Source of the DNA: CAYMWF01 sp964394085 [NCBI: uncultured Gemmatimonadota bacterium]
GTDB taxonomy: Bacteria; GCA-2686955; CAYMWF01
DNA: 63,286 nucleotides
Assembly (NCBI GenBank): GCA_964394085.1
Contig: CAYMWF010000031.1
Span: forward strand, 1-63,286
Direction of reading: 5' to 3'
Below the pieces are notes generated by a model, which made no database searches, was not told the origin of the DNA, and saw only the letters and a program-made list of their open reading frames with translations. Each line of letters begins with the position of its first letter. Within the stretch, counting starts at the first letter, position 1. Made by a program: the position numbers and the translations under genes. Below are positions 17,138 through 26,228 of this stretch, in pieces.

Positions 17138-19699
17138 ATGGAAGGGCCGGAATACAATCCAGCGATAATTGAAGAGAAATGGCAGAAGTACTGGGAAGAG
17201 AACAACACATTCTCCGTCGATCTCGATCAGACCGGGAAGCCGAATTATTATATCCTCAGCATGTATCCATATCCGAGCGGAGCCCTGCACACCGGCCACG
17301 TTATGGAATACTCGATCAGCGATCTTATCGCCCGTTACAGGCGGATGAGGGGATACAATGTCTTCTTCCCGATGGGATGGGATTCTTTCGGGCTTCCCGC
17401 CGAAAATGCAGCGATCAAGAAGAAAGTGCCCCCCGCTGTGTTTACCCGAACGAATATAGACCTTATGAGAGCCCAGATGAAGCGGGCCGGATGGTCCATC
17501 GCGTGGGATTCGGAGATCGCTACATCCCATCCCGGGTTCTATCGCTGGAACCAGTGGATTTTTCTTAAAATGCTCGAAAAAGGTCTTGCTTATAAAAAGG
17601 AAGCCGCCGTCAACTGGTGCCCCGTATGCAGGACCGTCCTCGCCAACGAACAGGTAATAGACGGAAAATGCGAGCGGCACGGTGTTGATGTCATCCAGAA
17701 ACAGCTCGAGCAGTGGTTTCTGAAAATCACCGATTACGCACAGAGATTGCTGGATGAGCTCCCCGAGGGATGGGACAGGGAGGTTGCCCTGCTCCAGGCC
17801 GACTGGATCGGCCGCAGCGAAGGGTCCCGCATCGATTTCACTATAGAGTCGACCGGCGAAATCCTGCCGGTGTTCACAACCAGGCCCGACACACTTTACG
17901 GTGTCACCTATATGTCTCTGGCGCCGGAACATCCGCTGGTACACAAGCTTACAGCCGGAACTGACCGTGAATCCGAAGTCAGAGCCTTCGTCAACAGAGT
18001 CACCCGGGAACCCGCGTACCTCAGGAGCGCAGAGTCTGCCGAGAAAGAAGGCATATTCACCGGTCAATACATATTGAATCCGGTGAACGGAGAAAGAGTG
18101 CAGCTCTGGGTCGCCAATTACGCGCTGATGGAATACGGCACAGGCGCCGTCATGGCCGTACCCGCCCATGACCAGAGAGATTTCGAATTCGCCCGTAAAT
18201 ACGATCTCCCTATCCGCGTGGTCATCTCACCGGAAAACGAAACTCTGACTCCGGACCGCATGACGGAAGCTTTCATTGATGAAGGGATAATGATTAATTC
18301 AGGTCCTTTCGACGGAATGCCGAGTAACGAGGCAATCGGTAAGATAACGGAATACCTCGCAGGAATGAACAAGGGCGGCGCAACCATAAATTACCGGCTG
18401 AGGGACTGGCTGGTTTCAAGGCAACGTTACTGGGGAACGCCCATTCCCATTATCTACTGCGATTCATGCGGTATAGTTCCCGTGCCCGAGGAACAGCTTC
18501 CGGTGAAACTTCCCGGGGAGGTCGACTTCAATCCGACCGGGGAGAGTCCCCTTTCTTCGGTAGAAGATTTCGTCAATACGGAATGCCCTGAATGCGGTGC
18601 GCCGGCCCGGCGCGAGACCGACACGATGGATACCTTCGTAGATTCGAGCTGGTATTTCTTCAGATACCTGAGCCCGAGGCTTGAGACCGGGATATTCGAT
18701 GTCGGCAGGGTGAACAAGTGGCTTCCGATAGATCAGTATATAGGCGGGATCGAGCACGCCCGCGGACACCTGGTTTTTTCCAGGTTCTTCACGAAATTTT
18801 TGGCCGATATCGGGATACAACCGTTTACAGAGTACGCGGACAGGTTGTTTCCTCACGGAATGGTCCTGCTGACCGCCTATCACTGCCCGAACTGCAACTG
18901 GGTGCACCGTGACGATGTAGAGGACGGCAGAACATGCAAAGTGTGCGGCGCCGGAGTCGAAGCAGACCTGACCAAGATGTCGAAAACAAAGCTCAACACG
19001 GTCAGTCCTGATCTTCTATTCGAAAAGCACGGAGCCGATGTTGCACGGCTCTACATCCTGTTTATGGGCCCCCCGAATAAATCCACCGAATTCAACAGCC
19101 AGGGGCTCATCGGTGTTTCCAGGTTCTTGAACCGGTTTTATGGTTATGTCCTGGAGCGCGCAGAGGTTCTGGCCGAGGTTTCATCATACGATGGAGACGG
19201 AAGCGATCTTTCTAAGGAGAATCGCGAGCTCAGGAGCAAGCTTCACCGAACAATCAAGAAGGTGACGAAGGATTTCGAGACTTTCGGATACAATACCGCG
19301 GTGGCTGCTGTCATGGAATGTTTCAACGTTCTGCGGGCCACACCGGACCTGGAGGCGGGACTCGACCGCCGGACTATCGAAACCCTGGTTCTGATGCTTG
19401 CTCCCATGACCCCTCATTTTTCGGAAGAACTCTGGGAGAAACTCGGGCACAGTCCGTCCATTCAGGCTGAACCCTGGCCTGAATACGATGAAGAAGCAGC
19501 CCGGGAAGAGGAAATCGAAGTCGTATTCCAGGTCAATGGGAAAGTGCGGGGACGGGCATTGGTTCCCGTGGGTTCGACTGATGAGACGCTGGAGAAACTT
19601 GCTCTCGAGAATGACGGTGTAGGCCGGATGGTTGCGGGGAAAACAGTCCGTAAGATTATCGTGGTACGGGGTCGCCTCGTGAACGTTGTGGCAAATTGA
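17138..19699 (+). CDS. leuS: leucyl-tRNA synthetase
   Basis: Class I aminoacyl-tRNA synthetase of 853 residues that charges tRNA-Leu. The signature HIGH appears as HTGH at residues 51-54 (YPYPSGALHTGHVMEY) and KMSKS as KMSKTK. A zinc-binding segment (CPVCRTVLANEQ...CERHG) and a second zinc finger (CPNCNWVHRD...CKVCG) flank the editing and catalytic parts. The CP1 editing domain is present (TRPDTLYGVTYM). It is of the bacterial LeuRS type. AGGAGA lies 7 bases before the ATG at 17138; the GTG at 17135 is less well spaced. Confidence 0.96.
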   Translation: MEGPEYNPAIIEEKWQKYWEENNTFSVDLDQTGKPNYYILSMYPYPSGALHTGHVMEYSISDLIARYRRMRGYNVFFPMGWDSFGLPAENAAIKKKVPPAVFTRTNIDLMRAQMKRAGWSIAWDSEIATSHPGFYRWNQWIFLKMLEKGLAYKKEAAVNWCPVCRTVLANEQVIDGKCERHGVDVIQKQLEQWFLKITDYAQRLLDELPEGWDREVALLQADWIGRSEGSRIDFTIESTGEILPVFTTRPDTLYGVTYMSLAPEHPLVHKLTAGTDRESEVRAFVNRVTREPAYLRSAESAEKEGIFTGQYILNPVNGERVQLWVANYALMEYGTGAVMAVPAHDQRDFEFARKYDLPIRVVISPENETLTPDRMTEAFIDEGIMINSGPFDGMPSNEAIGKITEYLAGMNKGGATINYRLRDWLVSRQRYWGTPIPIIYCDSCGIVPVPEEQLPVKLPGEVDFNPTGESPLSSVEDFVNTECPECGAPARRETDTMDTFVDSSWYFFRYLSPRLETGIFDVGRVNKWLPIDQYIGGIEHARGHLVFSRFFTKFLADIGIQPFTEYADRLFPHGMVLLTAYHCPNCNWVHRDDVEDGRTCKVCGAGVEADLTKMSKTKLNTVSPDLLFEKHGADVARLYILFMGPPNKSTEFNSQGLIGVSRFLNRFYGYVLERAEVLAEVSSYDGDGSDLSKENRELRSKLHRTIKKVTKDFETFGYNTAVAAVMECFNVLRATPDLEAGLDRRTIETLVLMLAPMTPHFSEELWEKLGHSPSIQAEPWPEYDEEAAREEEIEVVFQVNGKVRGRALVPVGSTDETLEKLALENDGVGRMVAGKTVRKIIVVRGRLVNVVAN

Positions 19700-19706
19700 A
19701 AAACGC

Positions 19707-22043
19707 CTACGCCGGTGGAACCGCCTGCTTTGCCTTTTCAGGCCGGAAAAGGAGCATGGTTACATCGACCGGTATCGAAGACGTTCTGATTTCAAGTAAC
19801 CTGTAAAGATGGTCCTTCAGGCGGACTGCGAACGTATCGAAGTCTTTTTCCCCCGATTCTCTCAGTGTGTGCAGGAAGAGTTGAAGGTGGCCTGCACCCT
19901 CTATCCTGCTTTCTTCATCGATATCCGCGCCCGTAAACGACTTTCCGAAAATACCTCCCGACAGGAGCAGAAGGGTGGAGGAGGTTTGGAGAGGAAGCCG
20001 CTCCGACTGAAAGGTGAGTTCCTCTCTCGAGCCCAATGCCGATCCACCCCGTTGCAGCACTTTCACGGCGCCTGGTTCAACGAGGTATGCATTGGGATAG
20101 TCGGCATTCACGTAAACCATGGAAGCTCGCCTTCTTTTGTTCAATTCGACAACAAAAAGGGGAAGAGGCCTGTCGAGCAACCCGCTCCCCAGAAGAACCC
20201 TGTTCAATCGAGTAATAATGGTCGAGAGTTCCGGCTTTGAAGAAGTGTAGAAAGAACGCATTGCGGCTTTAAGCGTGGAGGCCAGCAGGACCGCCTGCCT
20301 GGCGTTTTCCGGCAATTCGCAAAAAATCAAGATCCATTTGAACTCGTCCTTCTGAAAAATATCGAAGAAGTCTCCACCTACGGCCTTACCTGAAAGATGA
20401 AATGAAGAATAATTGAATCCCGGGATTTTCATTATCGACCCCGGGAGAAGGTGTTCTTTGATTTCTCTGACCTGAAGCACTTCCTCGGATAGCCAGCCCT
20501 CCACCTCCAGCCGCGCCCGGGATTTGGCATTCTCCACCACCACCGCGATCGCTCCGGTCAGCTCCATCGCCTCTTCAATCTGTTGCCTGGTGTAAAGGCT
20601 GCCTCTCGATGACTGTCCGAGGAAAACAATACCGAGGAAACCTGAATCGGTAACCAGCGGAAGAGCGATTACCGCATTCAAACGTTTGATTTTTATCTTG
20701 TCCTCGAGTGACAGGTGACGGAGCATCGGATTCGTTTCGACATTATAAAGCTCGAGGAATCGAGGGCCGGAACGGAACCGACGGACCAGGCCCGTGCCGG
20801 TGACGGAAAACTTGATCGTAGGGGCGTCGTGGGGAATCCAGCCTGCGCTGCCTTTCAGGAGATATTCATCTCCGCCTATCCCCGCCGTGTAAATATATAC
20901 ACTGCGTGAATAGAGATTTTTCTGCAGCCCCTCCGCGGCTGTTTCGAGGATCTGCTCCAGGTCGCCGGTCATGGTGGGAATCCGGCGAGTCAGGGCCAGA
21001 AATTCCTCACGCCTTCCGAGTTCTCCGCCCAGAAGGATCCTGTCGATCAGTGACGCGACATTTGTCCGCACCGGACGAAACAGCCCTGTAATCAACGCTG
21101 AAGCAACTATAATGAAAAAGCTGCGTGATAAGGGTATGCCGGGAAACACCCCCATTAAATCCACCTGGAGAAACTTGAGGAATCCGGTGATGATTATGAA
21201 GATAATGATTCCTGTGATCGCTTTGCCCAGTGCACGGCGCATATCGATGTGCGGATAGGAAAAGATCGCCTGAAACACGATGTAGGGTGCCGCCGCGGGA
21301 AGTACGAGGCTCAATGCCAGAAGCGGGGAAAGATCGTCCCCCAGCCGCGGAAGAAGAAACAGGAGGAATGCGCTTGTCCCGGCTCCCCATAGCAGGCCGT
21401 ATATCAAGATGTATCCGCGGGATCTTCCGAGGAGTGACCTTGTTGCGTTCGGTAATCCGAGCCCGATAATTGGTATGAGTATATACTCGGCCGCCACCAG
21501 CACCATCGCGGTTGCCGAAAAAGGCATTACAGGCAGCAGAGACCACTTATCCACCAGGCCGGAGACTACTATGAGCGGCAGGGGCAGATACAAAAAAGCA
21601 AGAAAGGGAGCTGCACCGTATTTTAAAAACGCCCGTCGTTCGGGAAATACCAGTAGCAGGTGAAGGATGAGCGGAGCGGAAATAGAAATTGCAAGAGTTC
21701 CGAAGGGAATACCGTTTAATATTCCATTCAGGGTTTTGCCGGCTGAATAGGGAATGGTCTGATTATCCAGGTAAAGAGAGACAACTGCCAGCATCAATAG
21801 AGAAAAGATAATCGTTTCAGTTCTTCCCTTCCCCCTTATCAGCGAACGGCCTCCCAGCAGCTGGCACCAGATCAAAACCGGGATTACGATAAACCACGCA
21901 TGAACTGTGAAAGGATCGGAAACCCGGCCTCTCGCGAGAGCATCGAATTCATATCCTGCTTTAAGAAAAAATATGGTAGCGAGTAATGCGGTAAGGAATG
22001 CGACCGGAAGGAATCGCGACTTCAACGCGAGTCGTCCCTGCAT
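19707..22043 (-). CDS. membrane GAF/SpoIIE-like protein, probable pseudophosphatase
   Basis: A regulatory membrane protein of 778 residues. About ten hydrophobic segments fill residues 10-330, then a GAF domain (about 360-520) and a C-terminal SpoIIE/RsbU PP2C-like domain (about 550-770). In RsbU-type phosphatases four acidic motifs bind metal. Here the first is kept (GKAVGGDFFDIF). The usual ADVSGHG motif is CELPENA, the TDGVTEA motif is SGGIFGK, and the DDITLL motif is VDVTMLL. The domain therefore may sense or bind a partner rather than dephosphorylate it. AAGGGGGAC lies 7 bases from the ATG at 22043; an ATG at 22115 has no such site. No anti-sigma or anti-anti-sigma gene is adjacent. Confidence 0.78.
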   Translation of the reverse strand: MQGRLALKSRFLPVAFLTALLATIFFLKAGYEFDALARGRVSDPFTVHAWFIVIPVLIWCQLLGGRSLIRGKGRTETIIFSLLMLAVVSLYLDNQTIPYSAGKTLNGILNGIPFGTLAISISAPLILHLLLVFPERRAFLKYGAAPFLAFLYLPLPLIVVSGLVDKWSLLPVMPFSATAMVLVAAEYILIPIIGLGLPNATRSLLGRSRGYILIYGLLWGAGTSAFLLFLLPRLGDDLSPLLALSLVLPAAAPYIVFQAIFSYPHIDMRRALGKAITGIIIFIIITGFLKFLQVDLMGVFPGIPLSRSFFIIVASALITGLFRPVRTNVASLIDRILLGGELGRREEFLALTRRIPTMTGDLEQILETAAEGLQKNLYSRSVYIYTAGIGGDEYLLKGSAGWIPHDAPTIKFSVTGTGLVRRFRSGPRFLELYNVETNPMLRHLSLEDKIKIKRLNAVIALPLVTDSGFLGIVFLGQSSRGSLYTRQQIEEAMELTGAIAVVVENAKSRARLEVEGWLSEEVLQVREIKEHLLPGSIMKIPGFNYSSFHLSGKAVGGDFFDIFQKDEFKWILIFCELPENARQAVLLASTLKAAMRSFYTSSKPELSTIITRLNRVLLGSGLLDRPLPLFVVELNKRRRASMVYVNADYPNAYLVEPGAVKVLQRGGSALGSREELTFQSERLPLQTSSTLLLLSGGIFGKSFTGADIDEESRIEGAGHLQLFLHTLRESGEKDFDTFAVRLKDHLYRLLEIRTSSIPVDVTMLLFRPEKAKQAVPPA

Positions 22044-22349
22044 ATTCTGCGTCCCCCTTCTGAAATATTTCCAAGGCCCGGCCGGCAGCCGGCATTTTTC
22101 GGAAAAGAAGGTCAAAAGTAATCGCGAGGTGCATCGAATGCAACTGATTTCATGAGATTATTAAAGCATTTTCGGTTATGCGTAAACGTTCGCTGGAAAC
22201 GGCAGTGGCTATCCTGTCCTGGAAAAACCACCATGCAGTCGTTCTCGAGGAAAAATCGGCCTGGGGCGTAAAAAAACAACGCTCTACCGGAGGATTTCTT
22301 CGATAGAGCGCTGTCTGGAAAAATCTTGCAGGAGGGATGGACAAGGGGG
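22044..22349. other. intergenic region holding a terminator
   Basis: Apart from the terminator at 22270-22313, this is unannotated upstream sequence of the GAF/SpoIIE-like gene. No convincing promoter pair and no gene were seen. Confidence 0.4.
22270..22313 (-). terminator. terminator of the WXXGXW lipoprotein gene
   Basis: On the minus strand a stem of about 11 bp (CAGCGCTCTAT with GTAGAGCGTTG, G-U pairs allowed) is followed by TTTTTTT (complement of 22276-22270). Confidence 0.9.
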
Positions 22350-22652
22350 TCATCTCGACCAGTGTCCCGGAATCCAGACCCAGCCTCTTGGTGTATGCTT
22401 CCAGCGGCCGTTGACCCAGTGTTTGTTTTTGTTTCGTTTCTTCCAGTGTCCCGGCACCCAGACATAACCATGGCGGGTGTGCTTCCAGTGCCCCGGCGCC
22501 CAGATATATTTGAGACCCGGTTTCGGAGACTTGATTTCCACCTTGACCGGGGGAGGCGTTTTTTCCACGTACACAGGCGCACACCCAAGTGTACAACTCG
22601 CAATGAAAGCCACCAGGATGGCTATCATCGTTAACTTCTTCATTTTCATCAT
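22350..22652 (-). CDS. WXXGXW-repeat lipoprotein
   Basis: An exported protein of 100 residues. MMKMKKLTMIAILVAFIA is a lipoprotein signal, and the lipobox cysteine is in TLGC (or two residues behind SC). The mature part carries repeats of the type YIWAPGHWKH, YVWVPGHWKK, HWVNGRWKH and WVWIPGHWSR. This matches the YXWXXGHW (BcpO-related) repeat family of small envelope proteins, whose function is unknown. The mature protein is very basic (many K, R and H), which would favour binding to anionic envelope polymers. AGGAG lies 6 bases from the ATG, and a strong terminator follows. Confidence 0.82.
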   Translation of the reverse strand: MMKMKKLTMIAILVAFIASCTLGCAPVYVEKTPPPVKVEIKSPKPGLKYIWAPGHWKHTRHGYVWVPGHWKKRNKNKHWVNGRWKHTPRGWVWIPGHWSR

Positions 22653-22753
22653 GTTCGACTCCTTTCAATCGAATTTAATGGATACAGCGGTTGAAAATAC
22701 GCAAGAAACGAGCCACGAGGAACACCCGCGAAAATCAGCCGGGTTGAAATAGC

Positions 22754-22783
22754 TTGACGTACTTGTCGGCTGATTCATAGTAT
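22754..22783 (+). promoter_or_regulatory. candidate promoter of thiC
   Basis: TTGACG (22754-22759), 18 bases, TAGTAT (22778-22783). It leaves a leader of about 155 bases, rich in GCCGG-type pairings, before the ATG at 22946. The TPP riboswitch landmarks CTGAGA and ACCTGA are absent. Confidence 0.45.
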
Positions 22784-22945
22784 CTTTTTTCCTTCTTTGC
22801 AGAATTCCGCGGGTTCCGGCGGAAGGCAAGGATACATAAGAAATCCGAAGGCAGGAACCGGAGAAGCTCAAATCCGGTGTTCTGCTGCGGGGTCGGTATT
22901 CGCAGATAACGAATATTCGAATTTGGTCAGAAACAGGAATTCGAC

Positions 22946-24217
22946 ATGACACAACTTGAAATTGCGCGAAACGGAAAAATTTCGGACGAAATAGCCGAGG
23001 TCGCCGACAATGAAAAATTGGACCCTGAAGATGTAAGGGGCCTCGTGGCGGCCGGCCGGGTGGTGATTCCCCGAAACCTGGCAGGCCGGTCATTCAAGAT
23101 ACTCGGTATCGGTGAAACTCTCCGGACGAAGGTAAATGCCAATATTGGAACTTCTCCGTCAAATGCGGATTTGGAAGAAGAGAAGAAAAAGCTGGACGAG
23201 GCTGTCAATGCCGGAGCTGATGCGGTTATGGATCTATCCACCGGCGGCGATATACCAGGCATAAGGGCGATGGTGCTCGAGAACTCGAGAGTCATGGTGG
23301 GAACCGTTCCTGTGTACCAGGCAGCGGTGGAAACTTACAATGAAGGCCTGAAAATCCCCGAGATGGAGCCGGATCTCCTGTTCGATGTAATCGAACGTCA
23401 GTGCGAGGAGGGAGTGGATTTTTTAACCGTCCACTGCGGTATCACGAGACGCGCGGTCAAACTGGCTTCGGATCGCATCGCGGGAATAGTCTCCCGGGGG
23501 GGTGCCATGATGGCCGCCTGGATGGCTATGAACGATGAAGAAAATCCTCTTCTTACCGGTTACGACAGGCTTCTGGAAATTGTAAAGGCTCATGATGTCA
23601 CCCTGAGCCTGGGGGATGCTCTCCGACCCGGCGCCCAGGCTGATGCCACCGATAGAGCACAGGTGAATGAACTCAACCTGCTCGGCGAGCTCGCTTCACG
23701 GGCGTTCGTACAGGGTGTTCAGGTAATGATAGAGGGACCAGGTCATGTTCCGCTCGACCAGGTGGAAATGAACGTCCACCTGCAGAAGCGGTTATGTCAT
23801 AATGCTCCGTTCTACGTTCTCGGACCGATCACGACCGATGTGGCCCCGGGATATGATCACATTACTTCCGCCATCGGGGGAGCGGTAGCGGCCGCGGCGG
23901 GTGCTGATTTCCTTTGTTACGTAACCCCGGCTGAACACTTGAAACTACCCACTCCCCAGGATGTTCGCGAGGGTGTAATCGCCGCTCGAATAGCTGCTCA
24001 TACCGCTGACCTCGTGAAAGATGTAAAAGGTGCGAGGGACTGGGACCTCGAACTTTCCCGCCGTCGTCGGGCTCTCGACTGGGATGGGGTCATGGAGTTG
24101 GCGCTCGACCCTGTGAAGGCGCTGGAATACAGGAGGAAATCGAGCGGATCCGAAGAACGTACCTGCACGATGTGCGGTGAGTTCTGCGCGATAGATATGG
24201 TGGAACAGGTGAGCTGA
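22946..24217 (+). CDS. thiC: phosphomethylpyrimidine synthase ThiC
   Basis: Radical SAM enzyme of 423 residues that converts aminoimidazole ribotide to hydroxymethylpyrimidine phosphate for thiamin. The unusual C-terminal cluster motif CTMCGEFC has cysteines near 407, 410 and 414. Core blocks [42 protein letters not shown] and [14 protein letters not shown] are all present. The length matches the short anaerobe-type ThiC. BzaF, the close relative making 5-hydroxybenzimidazole for cobamides, is an alternative that cannot be excluded by eye, and no other thiamin gene is adjacent. AGGA lies 7 bases from the ATG. Confidence 0.9.
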   Translation: MTQLEIARNGKISDEIAEVADNEKLDPEDVRGLVAAGRVVIPRNLAGRSFKILGIGETLRTKVNANIGTSPSNADLEEEKKKLDEAVNAGADAVMDLSTGGDIPGIRAMVLENSRVMVGTVPVYQAAVETYNEGLKIPEMEPDLLFDVIERQCEEGVDFLTVHCGITRRAVKLASDRIAGIVSRGGAMMAAWMAMNDEENPLLTGYDRLLEIVKAHDVTLSLGDALRPGAQADATDRAQVNELNLLGELASRAFVQGVQVMIEGPGHVPLDQVEMNVHLQKRLCHNAPFYVLGPITTDVAPGYDHITSAIGGAVAAAAGADFLCYVTPAEHLKLPTPQDVREGVIAARIAAHTADLVKDVKGARDWDLELSRRRRALDWDGVMELALDPVKALEYRRKSSGSEERTCTMCGEFCAIDMVEQVS

Positions 24218-24358
24218 TTCACCAGGTATGCTGGATTGGCCATAATTTTGTAAGGTCTTGAAAAATAAGATGTTGTTGGGATTCCAGAATCAGAGAAACT
24301 GCTATCCGCACCCCAAGAAGCCGAAATGAAAAAAAAAGCAGCTAAGTCTGTAAATTGC

Positions 24359-24387
24359 TTGCACGGACCCTTGAATCCGTGTACATT
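24359..24387 (+). promoter_or_regulatory. candidate promoter of the FlgD-tailed secreted protein gene
   Basis: TTGCAC (24359-24364), 17 bases, TACATT (24382-24387). The leader would be about 38 bases with AAGGAGG before the ATG. The -35 is close to the TTGCAT at 8806 and 13037. Confidence 0.4.
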
Positions 24388-24432
24388 GCGTGGAAATCTG
24401 TTGGCGAAGGGCCCAGCTCAAGGAGGCTGAAA

Positions 24433-26064
24433 ATGAAGAAATTGCTCGCGGTCACTCTACTTGTGGTCTGGATGATCTGTCCGGCCGCCGCTCTCGACAG
24501 GAGCGACGCGGAATCGTCCTCACCCCCTGAGATCTTCGAACCCATGGGGACAGTGACAGACACTCTGATCGGCGAAGACTTCGATGAAATCGCCATCGGT
24601 GAAGTGCCGGTGGACTGGACTACGGAGGATATGACGGCTGCCATGGATCCGCCTTACTGGCATCTCGACACCCTGAATGCTTCCAGCGGAGACTGGGCCT
24701 GGTGGTGCGGAGCTGATGATCCCGGCTGGGTGAATCCTCCGGGGTACGGCAATGACTGGCACCAGTTCCTCATTCTCGATCTCGATCTCACCGCGCAAAG
24801 CGGGCACGTCGCCATGACATTCAACCATCGTTATAACGCCGAATACGGCTCGCCCGAACCTCCATGGGATACCTGGGACGGGATGAATGTCCAGGCCTCC
24901 GTTGATGACGGCGCCACCTGGACGGTGGTTGAACCTTTCAGCCTTGATTATCCCTACGAAAAGATTTACGCATTTCATCTCAAAGCGGTGACCGATACTC
25001 TTCCCGGTTATTCCGGGCCGCTGGTGGAATGGACACAGGCGCAATTCGATCTGTCGGCCTATGCAGGCGCACCGGTCAAGATCGCGTGGGTGTTCGCATC
25101 CGACTCTTATGCCAGTGACGAAGACGGCCTGGGCGGATTCGATTCGGACGGAGCCTGGTATGTCGACGACATAGACGTTTTTGAGTATCCGTCAATGGTT
25201 AACATCTATTCTGATGATTGTGAATCGGGGCAGGGTGCCGAATGGACCGCTACGGCGGCGATACCGAACGCGGCGGGCGACTATTGGCAGGTGATCGACA
25301 CTGCTAACCACCCGCAGCCCGACGGATATGACGTTTTCTATTCTGCTCCGAACGGACTCTACTGCGGCGACAAGGAATCATCCCTCGGGGACGGAACCTA
25401 CACACCGGGTGATCACGGCAACACCAAGATCCAGAACGCCTTGACCCTGCCGACTCTCGACTGCACCGAATATACGAACGTGAAGATGAAATTCTGGGAA
25501 CGTACTTCGGGAGACGGCGCCGGCGGGTACGGCTACATCGACGTTTCTTATGACGGAGGTGAGAACTGGCTGGAACTGGATCACAGGTCTTTCGCCGGTA
25601 AGATGGATTGGACCGAGCATTTCCCGATTAACCTGATGGCCGCCGGTAAGCCCAGCGTGACGGTCCGGTTCCTGACCCAGTCTGGTACCGGTGGATACGA
25701 CCACTGGGTATATTGGTACCTTGACGATGTGGTTATAACCGGTGATCGCGAAGTCAGCGTTGACGGCGGATCCCCCCCTGCGCTGACCGGCGTGGCTCTC
25801 GCTCAGAATCGTCCGAATCCGTTCAACCCGCACACGCGCATCGATTTCAGCACTGCCGAGAGCGGAAATGTCCGTCTCTCAGTGTTTGATCTACGCGGAC
25901 GGGAAATTACGGTTCTGGTGGATGGTTCAGTCGAAGCGGGCAATCACAGCGTAACCTGGGACGGCTCCACCGGCACGGGAGGTTCCGCGGCTTCGGGCAT
26001 CTATGTGTATACTCTCGAAACCGCCGGGAGAAAACTTTCGAGCAAGATGGTGCTTCTGAAATAG
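24433..26064 (+). CDS. secreted jelly-roll protein with FlgD-like (type IX-style) C-terminal domain
   Basis: An exported protein of 543 residues. Signal peptide MKKLLAVTLLVVWMICPAAA; GGAGG is 6 bases from the ATG. Two jelly-roll modules of MAM or immune-inhibitor-A type (about 50-270 and 280-460) carry the marks GMNVQASVDDGATW, GAWYVDDIDVFE, YIDVSYDGGENW and WYLDDVVITG. The last 75 residues are a FlgD-like Ig domain: NRPNPFNPHTRIDF, VFDLRGREITVLVDG, GNHSVTWDG, SGIYVYTLE, SSKMVLLK. This tail is shared by type IX-like exported proteins of many FCB-group bacteria, where it acts as a sorting signal. No enzyme motif is visible. A strong terminator follows. Confidence 0.85.
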   Translation: MKKLLAVTLLVVWMICPAAALDRSDAESSSPPEIFEPMGTVTDTLIGEDFDEIAIGEVPVDWTTEDMTAAMDPPYWHLDTLNASSGDWAWWCGADDPGWVNPPGYGNDWHQFLILDLDLTAQSGHVAMTFNHRYNAEYGSPEPPWDTWDGMNVQASVDDGATWTVVEPFSLDYPYEKIYAFHLKAVTDTLPGYSGPLVEWTQAQFDLSAYAGAPVKIAWVFASDSYASDEDGLGGFDSDGAWYVDDIDVFEYPSMVNIYSDDCESGQGAEWTATAAIPNAAGDYWQVIDTANHPQPDGYDVFYSAPNGLYCGDKESSLGDGTYTPGDHGNTKIQNALTLPTLDCTEYTNVKMKFWERTSGDGAGGYGYIDVSYDGGENWLELDHRSFAGKMDWTEHFPINLMAAGKPSVTVRFLTQSGTGGYDHWVYWYLDDVVITGDREVSVDGGSPPALTGVALAQNRPNPFNPHTRIDFSTAESGNVRLSVFDLRGREITVLVDGSVEAGNHSVTWDGSTGTGGSAASGIYVYTLETAGRKLSSKMVLLK

Positions 26065-26095
26065 CTTGAAGGCTGGCCTTCGGCAGCTGCTAAAA

Positions 26096-26140
26096 TCGAG
26101 GATAAGATCGGTGGACTTAAAGTCCACAGCTTATCCTCGA
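26096..26140. repeat. 45-bp two-part perfect hairpin
   Basis: An outer stem of 11 bp (26096-26106 with 26130-26140) and an inner stem GTGGACT/AGTCCAC (26111-26117 with 26121-26127) have no mismatch. No U tract follows, and a separate terminator lies 40 bases on. It may protect the 3-prime end of the message or be a dispersed repeat. Confidence 0.7.
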
Positions 26141-26176
26141 TTGCTTATCCTGTGGCAACACCGGCCGGAATCGAAG

Positions 26177-26211
26177 AAAAAAACGGGGAGTTGTTTATAC
26201 TCCCCGTTTTT
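26177..26211. terminator. bidirectional terminator between convergent genes
   Basis: A 12-bp stem (26180-26191 with 26199-26210: AAAACGGGGAGT and its complement) has a 7-base loop. It is flanked by A on one side and T on the other, so it works for both the plus gene ending at 26064 and the minus gene ending at 26229. Confidence 0.92.
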
Positions 26212-26228
26212 CGTTACTCGGAAATTAT

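Noticed and set aside
22800-22930. TPP riboswitch upstream of thiC
   Set aside because: Neither CTGAGA nor ACCTGA landmarks are present.
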